From assembly GCA_030765065.1 (NCBI GenBank), contig CM060986.1, forward strand, positions 73,587,573 through 73,651,572: 64,000 bases of DNA, given 5' to 3'. Shown piece after piece: positions 58,401 to 60,869 of this stretch. Every line of letters starts with the position of its first letter. The first letter of the stretch is position 1. Source of the DNA: Deroplatys truncata. Taxonomy: Eukaryota > Arthropoda > Insecta > Mantodea > Mantidae. A program made the position numbers and the translations under genes. The notes under the pieces were generated by a model. It worked only from the letters and a program-made list of their open reading frames with translations, ran no database searches and had not been told where the DNA came from.

Positions 58401-60812
58401 ACAGTTACTCTTTAAGGTCAAGAAGCACCAAAAGTGCATACATTTTCAGCCAGTAGGAGTAGTATTGCTAGTGCTAACAAGATGGTCACAGCTCTTGTTA
58501 TCATTAACCATAATTTTCTTCCTCTCAACAAGATGATGTTTTTACGATGTTACAGAATACAAAGTAGCACATCTGGTTAGAACTTTAGCAAGTTGTTAAA
58601 CTTTAACCAGATGTTACAGAATAGGTGTGAATATCTTTTAAGATCATCAAATTACTCTGAATAAACTTGTATAACATAAACTTATGCTTATGTTACACTG
58701 AAGTTTAAATTTCCCATAACATTTTTTAATTACTGTGAAAACATCTTTGAGAGTGAGAGATTTTTATTATGAGTTGGAGAGTATGGATGAGAAAAAAATT
58801 ACCATGACAGACTGAGTACAAGACAGTACAATTTCAGAGGCACTGACAATGTTTCTTCTGCTGCTAAGTGTTCATAATCTGACTATGTAGTTTTGCGAAA
58901 TAAGTTGCGGAAGGAAGATAATCTGGGCTATTTTAAGTTTTCTCCCCCTCACAAAACACAGCCAGGGTAAAGTTTTGTTATGTAGAAGAACATATTTTGG
59001 TTTCATACAACATTATGCATATTGTGACTAGCTGCAATTACTAATCCAGTAATTGCTAGTCTTTGCCTTGTGCTTCTGTACCTCGTCTCTCTTTTTCATA
59101 CTTTTTCAGGGCTCAAACTAAGGATGATATCTATCCCCTGCAAGACTCCAACAATAGATTAAACAGTATAACAATGATCAATTTACTCACACTGTTACTG
59201 ACTTATTTGTTGCACACAAGTACTCAAATTGACAACCGTAATTTGCCCCCTTATAAATGCAAGGCATCCACATTCAGATATTTTTCCTTCAAAATGTTTG
59301 ATATATTAAACATTCTTAACCACCTGTTGCTTCCATAAGCCTTAGGTTCTAGACATTAGGCTCTGATCTCCCTCTTCCCAGTGAAGCTTAAGTCTGCCAG
59401 TAAGATTAATCCTTTGAGTTGCTTGGTTATAATAATCTCTCTATGCCTAAAGACATAATATAAGAGGTCATGCATAGAAGAAGGCAAACTTTAGGCTTAA
59501 GTTAAGTTTTAGTCCTATCAAATATCAGAATAAGAGACTTCATGAATAAATTTCGCCAAATGATTTTGTAATAGATTATAATAGCAAATTAAGACGTAAT
59601 GCCCTCATAGAAAAAAGTCCTTCTCTAAGAAGACTGGATATAATATTCATTATTTTATCTGTAGTACCCAATTTTGAAAAGAAGTGTTTGTAGTGCTAGA
59701 TAGATAGATATTTATTTCTTTAAATACATAGTGTATACATATTCCACTTTACAAACTTTACCGAGTTGCTGGTTTCCTAGGGCCCCTATCCTCCAACACT
59801 GTGGTTACCGAGTCAATGGGCCCTACTTGACTGAATAAATAAATATGTTGTTAATCTACTCCTTTTCTTCTTATTCCTTACTCCTTATTCCTATAATTCT
59901 TCAGCCATCTCTTTCTAATTAAACCTAAATATTTTCCTACTTCTAATATGTTCCCCTTGCATTTAGCACCCAACATCTTTCTACCTATAATCTCAATTGG
60001 TAAATTGTCCCATTTCTTTTTCTGCCATCTTTCCCTCGATTCCTTAGTTGCTTCACATTCTAGAATTAAATGCCAATAGTTATTATACTTTCTATTACAT
60101 AGCAGACACTTTCCTTGATTCTCTCTTTCCCCTAAGCCTTTTAACATCATCACTCCTGTCCTTGCCCATGCAAAACCTTCTCATGCTGATCTGTCACATA
60201 TATCGACATATTTTTCTCTTTCCCACACCATTTTTAAATCAGCATATATACATAACGAAGATTTAAAATTAAAACTACCTAGAATTTCTTGTCTTTCAAT
60301 ATCTTCAATTCTCAATTTTACCCTTCTCCAGAACCCTTTCTCCAGTACCTGCCCCTCTCTCCAAATATCTTTGTAGTGCTATGGGTTCATAGTGCCAAAT
60401 ACTGGCTATTGCTCTGTGGTTCATATTGGAGAGCAGCTGAATTACAAGGTAAAGTTTTCAAATGTGCCTCACTGTACTTTTTTTTATTAATAATAATTGT
60501 GAAGGTGACAACCCTTTAAGTAAGAACAGTATTTTAGTATTTAGGGAGTATGAAATCTGTCCTGCAGTCCTGCTTTCTTAACAGATCTTGCCTTTTTTTG
60601 TTTAAAGATATCACCTGTAATCAAAGACATGGGTGTTCTATTTGGTGTAATGACCAATTTCATGAATGGTGATACAAATGTTAAGACTGCTGCGGCAGAG
60701 AGTGGGCTAGCAGACCTGGTACATAAACTGTGGATTTGGTGTTGTGCCATACCAGGTTTGCTCCAGGATGCACTCAAAATGCTCTCCACATTCTCCAAGC
60801 ATTGTATAACAG
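3876..60812 (+). CDS. RTTN: Rotatin-like centriole protein, internal part of gene (17 exons)
   Basis: Joined exons: 3876-4119, 5868-6077, 6977-7192, 9185-9358, 13510-13645, 18686-18910, 21022-21304, 30108-30352, 30399-30752, 32954-33195, 40474-40694, 42292-42427, 47216-47465, 51257-51434, 51521-51732, 54516-55342, 60608-60812. They total 4,358 nt, about 1,452 codons, with GT/AG borders and matching phases at every junction. The product is leucine-rich and helical, as expected of an armadillo-like solenoid. Segments such as [31 protein letters not shown] and [18 protein letters not shown] look like rotatin. Rotatin (2,226 residues in human; Ana3 in fly) acts at the centriole, where it is needed for assembly and elongation and for cilia. 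The N-terminal exons lie left of the window and the last exons right of it. The identification rests on remembered family sequence, not on a search; another large armadillo-like protein is the alternative. Confidence 0.8.
4286..4383. repeat. 49-bp tandem duplication in RTTN intron
   Basis: Two adjacent units starting gtaaagaacaataaatgta differ at only a few positions. Each unit ends near cagatgatgg. Confidence 0.85.
4384..5693. other. RTTN intron with simple repeats and weak SINE relics
   Basis: A GAAA/GA/GACA-rich microsatellite lies at about 5185-5245. The 150 nt before it (5035-5185) may be a SINE body with a simple-repeat tail. Segment 5440-5515 (ggttgggtgaattgcctgga, then taaggctttc) resembles the SINE at 48222-48476. 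Otherwise nothing recognised. Confidence 0.45.
5694..5731. repeat. 38-bp direct repeat, left copy
   Basis: ctctttgttttatgttaaat and the next 18 bases recur without mismatch at 6652-6689. The pair flanks exon b. Confidence 0.9.
5868..6077 (+). CDS. RTTN: RTTN exon b
   Basis: Acceptor ccttgcag, donor GAG/gtaagg. Exactly 70 codons, phase 0 at both ends ([20 protein letters not shown] ... IHLLKTE). It contains [20 protein letters not shown], which I associate with the rotatin family. The exon lies between two identical 38-bp direct repeats (5694-5731 and 6652-6689). Confidence 0.85.
6330..6650 (-). pseudogene. Possible C-terminal relic of a Tc1/mariner-type transposase
   Basis: On the minus strand an interrupted frame reads [20 protein letters not shown] followed by a cysteine-containing segment, resembling the end of insect Tc1/mariner-superfamily transposases. 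No terminal repeats were seen. Weak call. Confidence 0.3.
6652..6689. repeat. 38-bp direct repeat, right copy
   Basis: Perfect match to 5694-5731. The 958-bp period contains all of exon b. Confidence 0.9.
6977..7192 (+). CDS. RTTN: RTTN exon c
   Basis: Acceptor ccccttccag, donor GAG/gtaatc. 72 codons, phase 0 at both ends. It starts [20 protein letters not shown] and contains [20 protein letters not shown]; the basic-acidic helix pair is characteristic of the conserved middle of rotatin. Confidence 0.85.
7506..8662 (-). mobile_element. pogo/Tigger-like DNA transposon, degenerate
   Basis: Terminal inverted repeats CAGTAGAATCTCGTTA (left) and TAACGAGATTCCACTG (right) are flanked by TA on both sides. 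CAGT-type ends and a TA target are typical of pogo elements. A minus-strand frame near 8030-8230 reads [20 protein letters not shown], the N-terminal helix-turn-helix of CENP-B/pogo transposases. It is followed by a stop and frame breaks; no DDE catalytic part remains in 1.16 kb. About 60-bp direct repeats (gaccaaggattgaccaaagt type) occur at 8403-8530. Confidence 0.75.
9185..9358 (+). CDS. RTTN: RTTN exon d
   Basis: Acceptor gcactgttgcag, donor TTG/gtaagt. 58 codons, phase 0 at both ends ([20 protein letters not shown] ... [10 protein letters not shown]). This is a clean armadillo-like helical stretch. The next exon is also phase 0, across a 4.2-kb intron filled by LTR-retrotransposon sequence. 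Confidence 0.8.
9747..10718 (+). mobile_element. Solo LTR with 4-bp target duplication
   Basis: Starts TGATGCAG, ends CGTTACA, and is flanked by GATG on both sides (9743-9746 and 10719-10722). Paralogous sequence at about 11566-11575 and 11663-11672 (ccttgatgtcgcacgag) shows the empty site. Inside are a TATA box, an Inr and AATAAA in the right order for U3-R-U5, and no coding sequence. Gypsy or BEL type cannot be decided from one LTR. Confidence 0.75.
9955..10158 (+). promoter_or_regulatory. LTR core promoter with twin TTGGCGCG sites
   Basis: TATAAATAGA lies at 10120-10129 and an arthropod-type initiator TCAGT at 10154-10158, about 34 nt downstream. CCAAT (agccaattgc) is at 10071-10080. Two direct repeats of aatgttggcgcgtttt, at 9959-9975 and 10052-10067, contain TTGGCGCG, which resembles an E2F site. 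The polyadenylation signal aataaa is at 10426-10431. Confidence 0.6.
11544..11737. repeat. 97-bp tandem duplication inside the Gypsy relic
   Basis: Two adjacent, essentially identical units begin gtcaccaacttgcttggaga and end at aactcaactctact. The identity implies a recent duplication compared with the ~945-bp block around it. Confidence 0.85.
13060..13372 (-). mobile_element. Fragment of Tc1/mariner-superfamily element (N-terminal part)
   Basis: Aligns by eye with 61435-61760: cattcacaagattacaaatc, gactctgtgtgctaaagtat and ttttggcattataacagcac are shared, as is the agggcaa(a/g)(t/c)aattcc end. At 61.4 kb this segment precedes a DEAWF-type transposase relic, so here only the 5' part of that family remains. 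Confidence 0.55.
13510..13645 (+). CDS. RTTN: RTTN exon e
   Basis: Acceptor gctttttgcag, donor AGAG/gtgagt. 45 codons plus one base; starts in phase 0 and ends in phase 1. The peptide runs [20 protein letters not shown] ... [13 protein letters not shown]. The exon is easily missed because it lacks a methionine start. The [10 protein letters not shown] segment fits rotatin. Confidence 0.78.
13646..15293. other. RTTN intron, mostly unrecognised
   Basis: A 130-codon frame at 14728-15120 has no recognisable family and low complexity, so it is not called a gene. Positions 14821-14853 (ctgagaatgaaagcaaaagg, then tgtcgaaaca) look like a decayed copy of the hairpin motif found in the foldback elements. 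Confidence 0.4.
15294..15518 (+). mobile_element. tRNA-derived SINE, family A, copy 1
   Basis: A tRNA-like head: A-box region tggtctaggggtaccatgct and B box ggttcaaaccc (15343-15355). The unrelated body holds ttttcgggcgtaaaaatc, a short palindrome around cttccttcaataaggaag, and ends ttttacgcccaatata. Other copies lie at 50471, 57887 and 63039. The tail runs into a TA microsatellite. Confidence 0.8.
15519..15574. repeat. (TA)n microsatellite
   Basis: About 56 nt of TA with one T interruption, between the SINE body and the mariner left end. Confidence 0.95.
15575..16540 (+). mobile_element. mariner-like element, degenerate
   Basis: Left end ggggcattcaaatgaaacct follows the TA repeat, consistent with TA target use. 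Frame at 15853-16113 reads [20 protein letters not shown] and [20 protein letters not shown], the mariner paired helix-turn-helix region. A second frame (to 16515) has [20 protein letters not shown] and [20 protein letters not shown], the catalytic-core region. Frameshifts and a stop separate the parts. The last DD34D aspartate region and right terminal repeat are missing. Confidence 0.8.
16541..17510. other. RTTN intron, nothing recognised
   Basis: AT-rich sequence without repeats, RNA genes or coding signal that I can support. Confidence 0.4.
17511..18531 (-). repeat. ~850-bp repeat family, antisense diverged copy (about 1.0 kb)
   Basis: Left end tactttctctaccacatacc, then ccacccaaaaatttgatatg, matches the reverse complement of the + copies' right end. 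The right end, gtcaagtgaatgtaacacattagat, matches their left end. It is more diverged and longer than the four + strand copies, so it is older or a different subfamily. Confidence 0.65.
18686..18910 (+). CDS. RTTN: RTTN exon f
   Basis: Acceptor tcttgtctacag; two bases complete the split codon (Ala). Donor GCAAAAA/gtaagt, ending in phase 1. 74 full codons: [20 protein letters not shown] ... [13 protein letters not shown]. The open frame continues past the donor to about 19035, but only the gtaagt at 18911 gives the phase needed by the next exon. Confidence 0.78.
18911..19189. other. Start of intron after exon f
   Basis: The open frame of exon f continues by chance to 19035. No other feature. 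Confidence 0.4.
19190..20230 (+). mobile_element. Non-LTR retrotransposon relic: endonuclease end fused to C-terminal part
   Basis: On the + strand, 19518-19590 reads [20 protein letters not shown], the DFN-type motif of apurinic-like endonucleases. Around 19670-19800 it reads [20 protein letters not shown] then [20 protein letters not shown]. From 19830, [20 protein letters not shown] and [14 protein letters not shown] continue into a basic C-terminal segment (to 20198). The reverse transcriptase between them is missing, so this is an internally deleted copy with several stops. Confidence 0.65.
20231..21021. other. RTTN intron, nothing recognised
   Basis: AT-rich; no supported features. Confidence 0.4.
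21022..21304 (+). CDS. RTTN: RTTN exon g
   Basis: Acceptor ctattaaacag with two bases completing Arg; donor ACTGG/gtatga, ending in phase 2. It encodes [20 protein letters not shown] ... [11 protein letters not shown]. The following intron of about 8.8 kb is the longest in the window and carries two LINE fragments' worth of debris, two transposase relics and a SINE. Confidence 0.78.
21641..21920 (+). mobile_element. tRNA-derived SINE, family B, copy 1
   Basis: Head ggtggccaaggtcttaaggc with B box gaggttcaaatctttcc (21689-21705). Body ccaggactgtcctccctgac; a conserved centre aacctaaacttaggcatgga; tail attaaacactgttaaagaaa with AAAG repeats. A second copy is at 31136. Confidence 0.7.
21921..23929. 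other. RTTN intron, mostly unrecognised
   Basis: A pyrimidine-rich, less AT-rich stretch (22140-23080) differs in base composition from its surroundings and may be an old mobile element, but no coding motif was identified on either strand. A (GTT)n run at 23930-23950 marks the edge of the next LINE. Confidence 0.4.
23930..25060 (-). mobile_element. Jockey-like LINE fragment, N-terminal reverse transcriptase part
   Basis: On the minus strand, 24884-24660 reads [20 protein letters not shown] and [20 protein letters not shown], the linker between endonuclease and RT. Further along, around 24340-23970, it reads [20 protein letters not shown] and [20 protein letters not shown], the RT finger region. 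It stops at a GTT/AAC run before the catalytic YxDD block, so the 3' half is absent. Confidence 0.75.
25118..25155. repeat. (CA)n-rich microsatellite
   Basis: cacacacacgcacacgcacg and similar units. Confidence 0.9.
25173..26425 (-). mobile_element. Tc1/mariner-superfamily transposon relic (DEAWFHL type), copy 1
   Basis: Minus-strand fragments in order: [20 protein letters not shown] (helix-turn-helix side), [20 protein letters not shown] (first catalytic Asp), [34 protein letters not shown] (second catalytic region), and [20 protein letters not shown] with a C-terminal tail. Frames are broken several times and the PDF is followed by an A/T run that shifts frame. The right end tgggacacactgtatat resembles the GGGACACCCTGTAT end common in this insect family. 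Confidence 0.75.
26426..26839. other. RTTN intron, nothing recognised
   Basis: Spacer between two mobile-element relics; AT-rich. Confidence 0.35.
26840..27430 (+). pseudogene. Relic of a transposon-associated family ([11 protein letters not shown] ... HAKGPCDG type)
   Basis: The frame at 26856-27092 reads [20 protein letters not shown] then [16 protein letters not shown]. After frame breaks, about 27200-27350 shows a [23 protein letters not shown] stretch, then [12 protein letters not shown] recognise this set (D-F-x-E-N, W-N-N-x-Q, H-P, G-x-C-D-G) from uncharacterised repeated proteins in insects and cnidarians that look like DDE-type transposases. At least four frame breaks; not functional. 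Confidence 0.55.
27431..27819. other. RTTN intron, nothing recognised
   Basis: AT-rich, no supported feature. Confidence 0.35.
27820..29110 (-). mobile_element. Tc1/mariner-superfamily transposon relic (DEAWFHL type), copy 2
   Basis: Minus-strand order: an HTH region near 28950-28700 with [20 protein letters not shown], then [20 protein letters not shown], then [20 protein letters not shown] (first catalytic Asp lost to Val). [20 protein letters not shown] and [20 protein letters not shown] follow at about 28300-28120, and a C-terminal remnant lies near 28050-27960. At least five stops or frameshifts. It is better preserved than copy 1. Confidence 0.8.
29111..30107. other. RTTN intron with poly(A) run
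   Basis: A run of about 22 A at 29919-29940; otherwise nothing recognised. Confidence 0.4.
30108..30352 (+). CDS. RTTN: RTTN exon h
   Basis: Acceptor ctccctcttag; one base completes Gly; donor CAAG/gtaggt, ending in phase 1. It encodes [20 protein letters not shown] ... [16 protein letters not shown]. Reading past the donor meets a stop at the end of the next 46 nt, so an intron is required there. Confidence 0.8.
30353..30398 (+). other. 46-nt minimal intron between exons h and i
   Basis: It begins gtaggt and ends acaag. It holds a branch-point-like aactaata and a short pyrimidine run (atttccttc). The flanking exons join in phase (G/TG, Val), and the unspliced frame has a stop (taa). This is close to the lower limit for spliceable insect introns and contrasts with multi-kilobase neighbours. 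Confidence 0.75.
30399..30752 (+). CDS. RTTN: RTTN exon i
   Basis: Two bases complete Val; 117 codons and one base follow; donor CTAG/gtaagt, phase 1. It encodes [20 protein letters not shown] ... [13 protein letters not shown]. The helical segment [20 protein letters not shown] is consistent with the solenoid fold. Confidence 0.8.
31136..31482 (+). mobile_element. tRNA-derived SINE, family B, copy 2, with (AAT)n tail
   Basis: gacatgaatggccaagctct, B box cagttcaaatccagc (31183-31197), ccatcctccctaactgagat, then cctaaacttaggcctggaat and ggatgttaaacactac, matching the copy at 21641. The tail has grown into an AAT microsatellite of about 60 nt (31423-31482). Confidence 0.75.
31650..31870 (-). 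repeat. SINE-like repeat, family D, antisense copy
   Basis: acgctggcatgtaaaagaat and gcaggacaaaattctgggac are the reverse complement of the pair of repeats at 43622-43871. The segment ggaattaaacctgtgacccc may be an antisense B box. Confidence 0.5.
31922..32003 (-). repeat. Truncated SINE, family B, antisense
   Basis: The reverse complement reads ggttcaaatccagccacaac, then catcctccctgactaagg, matching the head of the two family B copies. Confidence 0.6.
32500..32925 (+). mobile_element. LINE 3' end with C-terminal coding relic
   Basis: The + frame from 32513 reads [20 protein letters not shown] then [20 protein letters not shown], resembling the C-terminal zinc-finger side of endonuclease-type LINEs (compare 59878-60153 minus). 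The 3' untranslated part ends with aaataaag and tctatctaaa, an ATCT-like tail. Confidence 0.55.
32954..33195 (+). CDS. RTTN: RTTN exon j
   Basis: Acceptor tttgtgttttcag; two bases complete Ala; 80 codons; donor AAG/gtaggc, phase 0. It encodes [20 protein letters not shown] ... [12 protein letters not shown]. The intron upstream holds a SINE, an AAT microsatellite and a LINE tail. Confidence 0.8.
33196..35239. other. RTTN intron, nothing recognised
   Basis: About 2 kb of AT-rich sequence without a supported element on either strand. Confidence 0.4.
35248..35405. mobile_element. hAT-type MITE
   Basis: Ends CAAGGGTGGCGAAAA (left) and, inverted, CAGTGGTGGCAAAAG (right). Flanks ttgcacat (35240-35247) and ttgtacat (35406-35413) form an 8-bp target duplication with one mismatch, the size hAT elements make. 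The 158-bp interior is clearly richer in G and C than its surroundings (gcctcgcgagtcacgc). No coding capacity. Confidence 0.7.
35768..36412 (-). repeat. ~850-bp repeat family, antisense copy, left part (split by LINE)
   Basis: actttctctgctatgaactt, then ccacccaaaaatttgatgtt and ggaagtactg, match the antisense copy at 17511. It breaks at about 36412 where LINE sequence begins, and resumes at 39546. Confidence 0.6.
36413..39545 (-). mobile_element. CR1-like LINE with esterase-like ORF1 remnant and RT
   Basis: On the minus strand: an SGNH/GDSL-like block [20 protein letters not shown] (about 39255-39200); after a foldback insertion, [20 protein letters not shown] (about 38465-38405), matching the Asp-x-x-His block; then RT pieces [20 protein letters not shown] and [11 protein letters not shown] (37700-37570), a broken [13 protein letters not shown] catalytic site (about 37425-37390), [20 protein letters not shown] (37200-37140), and a C-terminal domain ending near 36640. 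The 3' end is near 36413 with aataaactgaattgaat. CR1-type LINEs are known to carry an esterase in ORF1. Endonuclease not seen; many stops. Confidence 0.75.
38821..39181. mobile_element. Foldback element, copy 1 (inside the LINE)
   Basis: Two arms of about 140 nt in inverted orientation: left aataatttaattgaatcttg..., right ...caagattaaattaaattatt. Each arm contains ggtggatacactaaa, then acttgaaattaatcgaaacatgtttcg, then the hairpin motif and ctgagcatgc. No coding capacity. A smaller copy is at 49356-49520. Confidence 0.8.
39546..39690 (-). repeat. ~850-bp repeat family, antisense copy, right part
   Basis: caacaaaacgtgtaaatgtg, gaagaataagcttttgtaag, and the end gtcatgtgagtgcaacacac correspond to the right third of the antisense copy at 17511. 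It completes the copy begun at 35768. Confidence 0.6.
39838..40010 (-). other. Weak antisense exon candidate with a transmembrane segment
   Basis: The minus-strand frame reads [20 protein letters not shown] then [16 protein letters not shown], a hydrophobic stretch long enough to cross a membrane. An acceptor-like gatcag and a donor-like gtcag/gtaagg bracket it. No family recognised and no partner exon found, so it may be chance. Confidence 0.2.
40474..40694 (+). CDS. RTTN: RTTN exon k
   Basis: Acceptor tctgtccactag, donor TTGAG/gtattt, phase 0 in and phase 2 out. It contains [20 protein letters not shown] and TGGIWGVAL, the segment I find most recognisable as rotatin. A 7.3-kb intron precedes it. 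Confidence 0.85.
40842..42064 (+). mobile_element. Tc1-like DNA transposon, nearly full length, inactivated
   Basis: Inverted ends: left gtgatcaaaagtatccggac, right gttcggatacttttgatcac, beside TA. Coding pieces in order: [20 protein letters not shown] (HTH 1, from 40963), [20 protein letters not shown] (HTH 2), [20 protein letters not shown] (first catalytic Asp in WSDKS), a stretch with a G run at 41561-41570 that shifts frame, the block around FQHDRAP (about 41680), and [20 protein letters not shown] (DD34E Glu; 41717-41983). The end [12 protein letters not shown] is intact. Stops at 41262 and 41600 regions. Confidence 0.88.
42292..42427 (+). CDS. RTTN: RTTN exon l
   Basis: Acceptor atattttgcag; one base completes Ser; 45 codons; donor GAG/gtaact, phase 0. 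It encodes [20 protein letters not shown] and continues the [11 protein letters not shown] motif across the junction. The intron just upstream contains a whole Tc1 element. Confidence 0.85.
42655..42940 (+). mobile_element. SINE-like element, family E
   Basis: A-box-like tagcccagtggttttgcctg (42660-42679) and B-box-like catgattcaatttcc (42700-42714) in tRNA-like spacing, followed by a 200-nt unrelated body. Single copy in the window. Confidence 0.5.
42941..43577. other. RTTN intron, nothing recognised
   Basis: AT-rich, no supported feature; a poly(A)/TA tract follows at 43567-43599. Confidence 0.35.
43622..43930 (+). repeat. SINE-like repeat, family D, two tandem partial copies
   Basis: Two units begin tgtttgttaacaa and share tgtcaattgccaggatc, atcagcaccaccagtgtg and gttcttttacatgctagtaaat (43620-43730 and 43758-43870). 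The second continues to cagggtttgaatccgtg, a B-box-like sequence. The antisense relative lies at 31650-31870. Confidence 0.55.
43931..44716. other. RTTN intron, nothing recognised
   Basis: AT-rich, no supported feature. Confidence 0.35.
44717..45107 (-). repeat. ~850-bp repeat family, antisense copy, left part (interrupted by copy 3)
   Basis: tccactcaaaaatttgatgt, then ccatatatttaacatatttg, and taactggtaaaccttaagag correspond to the antisense copy at 17511. It breaks at a poly(A) stretch and resumes at 45953. Confidence 0.6.
45108..45952 (+). repeat. ~850-bp repeat element, copy 3 (nested)
   Basis: Full-length, tctgatgtgttacactcaca to ctatacgtagtagagaaagta, close to copies 1, 2 and 4. The shared frame starts at 45658 ([20 protein letters not shown]). 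Flanked by A-rich sequence on both sides, it sits inside an antisense copy of its own family. Confidence 0.75.
45953..46298 (-). repeat. ~850-bp repeat family, antisense copy, right part
   Basis: ctttaaagcacacagtttat, aagatatctgttattattgg and ttcaacaaaatgtgtaatg continue the antisense copy from 45107 in register with 17511-18531. Its end is lost where copy 4 begins. Confidence 0.6.
46303..47153 (+). repeat. ~850-bp repeat element, copy 4
   Basis: Full-length, tctgatgtgttacactcaca to actatacgtggtagagaaagta. The start codon of the shared frame is changed to ACG (46860-46862), although the downstream frame stays open. It ends about 60 nt before RTTN exon m, so it lies near the acceptor. Confidence 0.75.
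47216..47465 (+). CDS. RTTN: RTTN exon m
   Basis: Acceptor cactttatttag, donor GGAG/gttagt, phase 0 in and phase 1 out. It encodes [20 protein letters not shown] ... [11 protein letters not shown]. It starts only about 60 nt after the end of a repeat-element copy (46303-47153). Confidence 0.8.
47466..48221. other. RTTN intron, nothing recognised
   Basis: AT-rich, no supported feature. Confidence 0.35.
48222..48476 (+). mobile_element. tRNA-derived SINE, family C, with poly(A)
   Basis: A-box region tgtggtgtggtgttagcatgt (48231-48251), B box gagtttgaatgtcag (48274-48288), then ggctgagttacctgtataag and a body ending ggcattaaggatcatc with 13 A. It is inserted beside the piggyBac relic. A fragment of the family may lie at 5440-5515. 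Confidence 0.75.
48480..49360 (-). pseudogene. piggyBac-type transposase relic
   Basis: Minus-strand pieces in order: an N-terminal remnant (49386-49141), [20 protein letters not shown] (49140-49080), [40 protein letters not shown] and [20 protein letters not shown] (about 48900-48660), then a TGKG-like piece. These match the core of DDE_Tnp_1_7 (piggyBac) transposases. Many stops; the 3' half is replaced by the SINE at 48222. Confidence 0.7.
49356..49520. mobile_element. Foldback element, copy 2 (short)
   Basis: Left arm taatttaattgaatcttgat and tcggtggatacactaaaact, right arm tgaagattcaattaaattat. The arms hold ttgaaattaatcaaatatgt and its inverse ttcaattaatttcaagtaag. One hairpin motif remains on the minus strand (49413-49450). 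Confidence 0.7.
49525..50299. other. RTTN intron, nothing recognised
   Basis: AT-rich, no supported feature. Confidence 0.35.
50300..50873 (-). repeat. ~850-bp repeat family, antisense partial copy holding a SINE
   Basis: Left part 50300-50470 (tgtcattcttgtcgatattc, attccctttgtatctataat) and right part 50746-50873 (taataaacgttaggaagtag, agttatgtgaatgtagcaca) match the right half of the copy at 17511. A family A SINE (50471-50745) interrupts it. Confidence 0.6.
50471..50745 (+). mobile_element. tRNA-derived SINE, family A, copy 2
   Basis: tcctccatggtctagggata, B box gggttcaaacccag (50520-50533), ttcgggtgtaaaaatcctta, ggaagggaagtaaagccagt, and the end ccataaataaaaccc. Full length; it shows the 3' end that copy 1 lacks. 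Confidence 0.8.
51257..51434 (+). CDS. RTTN: RTTN exon n
   Basis: Acceptor ttattaacag; two bases complete Gly; donor TTCAG/gtaagt, phase 2. It encodes [20 protein letters not shown] ... [14 protein letters not shown]. It is followed by an 86-nt intron. Confidence 0.78.
51435..51520 (+). other. 86-nt short intron between exons n and o
   Basis: gtaagt ... ttgttgtag, with a branch-like gactaatt near its start. The exons join AG/A (Arg). Confidence 0.75.
51521..51732 (+). CDS. RTTN: RTTN exon o
   Basis: Acceptor ggtttgttgtag; one base completes Arg; 70 codons and one base follow; donor TATT/gtaagt. It encodes [20 protein letters not shown] ... [12 protein letters not shown]. It was found by phase walking from exon n. 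The intron 51435-51520 is only 86 nt. Confidence 0.78.
52030..52836 (+). mobile_element. LINE 3' part (CR1-like C-terminal domain) with (AAAAT)n tail
   Basis: The frame 52184-52558 reads [68 protein letters not shown] and [15 protein letters not shown], the standard order downstream of RT in CR1-like LINEs. The tail aaaataaaataaaataaaat lies at 52808-52836. 5' truncated. Confidence 0.8.
52840..53503. other. RTTN intron, nothing recognised
   Basis: AT-rich, no supported feature. Confidence 0.35.
53504..54404 (-). mobile_element. mariner element with internal deletion
   Basis: Inverted ends: left cgaggtctgttcaaaaaatt, right aactttttgaacagacctgg, next to TA-rich flanks. On the minus strand, 54208 starts [20 protein letters not shown], then [20 protein letters not shown] and [20 protein letters not shown] (HTH). 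At about 53930 it jumps to [10 protein letters not shown], then the block [30 protein letters not shown] (second and third catalytic positions, DD34D type) and [10 protein letters not shown] at the end. The central core with the first catalytic Asp is deleted. Confidence 0.85.
54516..55342 (+). CDS. RTTN: RTTN exon p (large, 827 nt)
   Basis: Acceptor aatgtttcag; two bases complete Ser; 275 codons follow; donor AAGAGA/gtaaga, phase 0. The first third ([40 protein letters not shown]) is helical and conserved in style. The middle (about 54800-55080) is polar and Ser/Glu-rich, probably a disordered loop. The last part ([20 protein letters not shown]) returns to the helical repeat. This is by far the longest exon in the window. 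Confidence 0.82.
55495..56410. repeat. Array of ~305-bp units built on a tRNA-like SINE, one inverted
   Basis: ccatggtagctcaagcatta (55937), ccatggtagctctattggta (56232) and, inverted, taccacttgagctaccatgg (55578-55597) are tRNA-like heads with B boxes catggttcaagttctgg type. Each unit also shares tttttcaagtctgattc, gtgtgaaagaacaaa, taaatcctggaaatt and tgaggaatgatat. The first head is inverted relative to the next two, giving an inverted pair around 55500-55730. Confidence 0.75.
56411..57886. other. RTTN intron, mostly unrecognised
   Basis: One hairpin motif on the minus strand at 57320-57356 followed by a less AT-rich piece (57360-57440) that looks like a mobile-element end. Nothing else supported. 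Confidence 0.35.
57887..58131 (+). mobile_element. tRNA-derived SINE, family A, copy 3 (5' shortened)
   Basis: ccatgttagcctctagttcc, B box gagttcaaacctggc (57915-57929), cagcatggcttcctttggaa, and the end gtccataaataaaactt. The A-box end is damaged. A C run follows at 58136-58147. Confidence 0.75.
58148..59696. other. RTTN intron, nothing recognised
   Basis: AT-rich; a 91-codon frame at 59063 shows no family and is not called. Confidence 0.35.
59697..60366 (-). mobile_element. LINE 3' end with CCHC-type C-terminal region
   Basis: The minus-strand frame 60153-59878 reads [20 protein letters not shown], giving C-x2-C-x7-H-x4-C spacing, followed by [20 protein letters not shown] and a basic end. 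A further upstream piece runs to about 60360. The 3' tail is a (TAGA)n stretch at 59698-59711. Family resembles the endonuclease-type LINE at 19190. Confidence 0.7.
60608..60812 (+). CDS. RTTN: RTTN exon q (last in window)
   Basis: Acceptor tttgtttaaag, donor ACAG/gtaagt. It starts in phase 0, matching exon p, and ends in phase 1. It encodes [20 protein letters not shown] ... [19 protein letters not shown] corresponds to the Trp-rich conserved block in C-terminal rotatin. The following exon must start with two bases and is not visible before 64000. Confidence 0.8.
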
Positions 60813-60869
60813 GTAAGTTCAGCATATAAACAATGAATAGTTGTGCCACTATCAATATGTTACTATAAC

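Noticed and set aside
59063..59338. 91-codon + frame
   Set aside because: No family resemblance; an acceptor-like tttttcag gives a stop at once in the phase required by exon p.
60377..60452. Possible RTTN exon (tttgtag/tgctatgggttc ... caag/gtaaag)
   Set aside because: Its phase does not match exon p (phase 0 out), while exon q at 60608 does. The translation also shows no family signal. It may be a cryptic exon.
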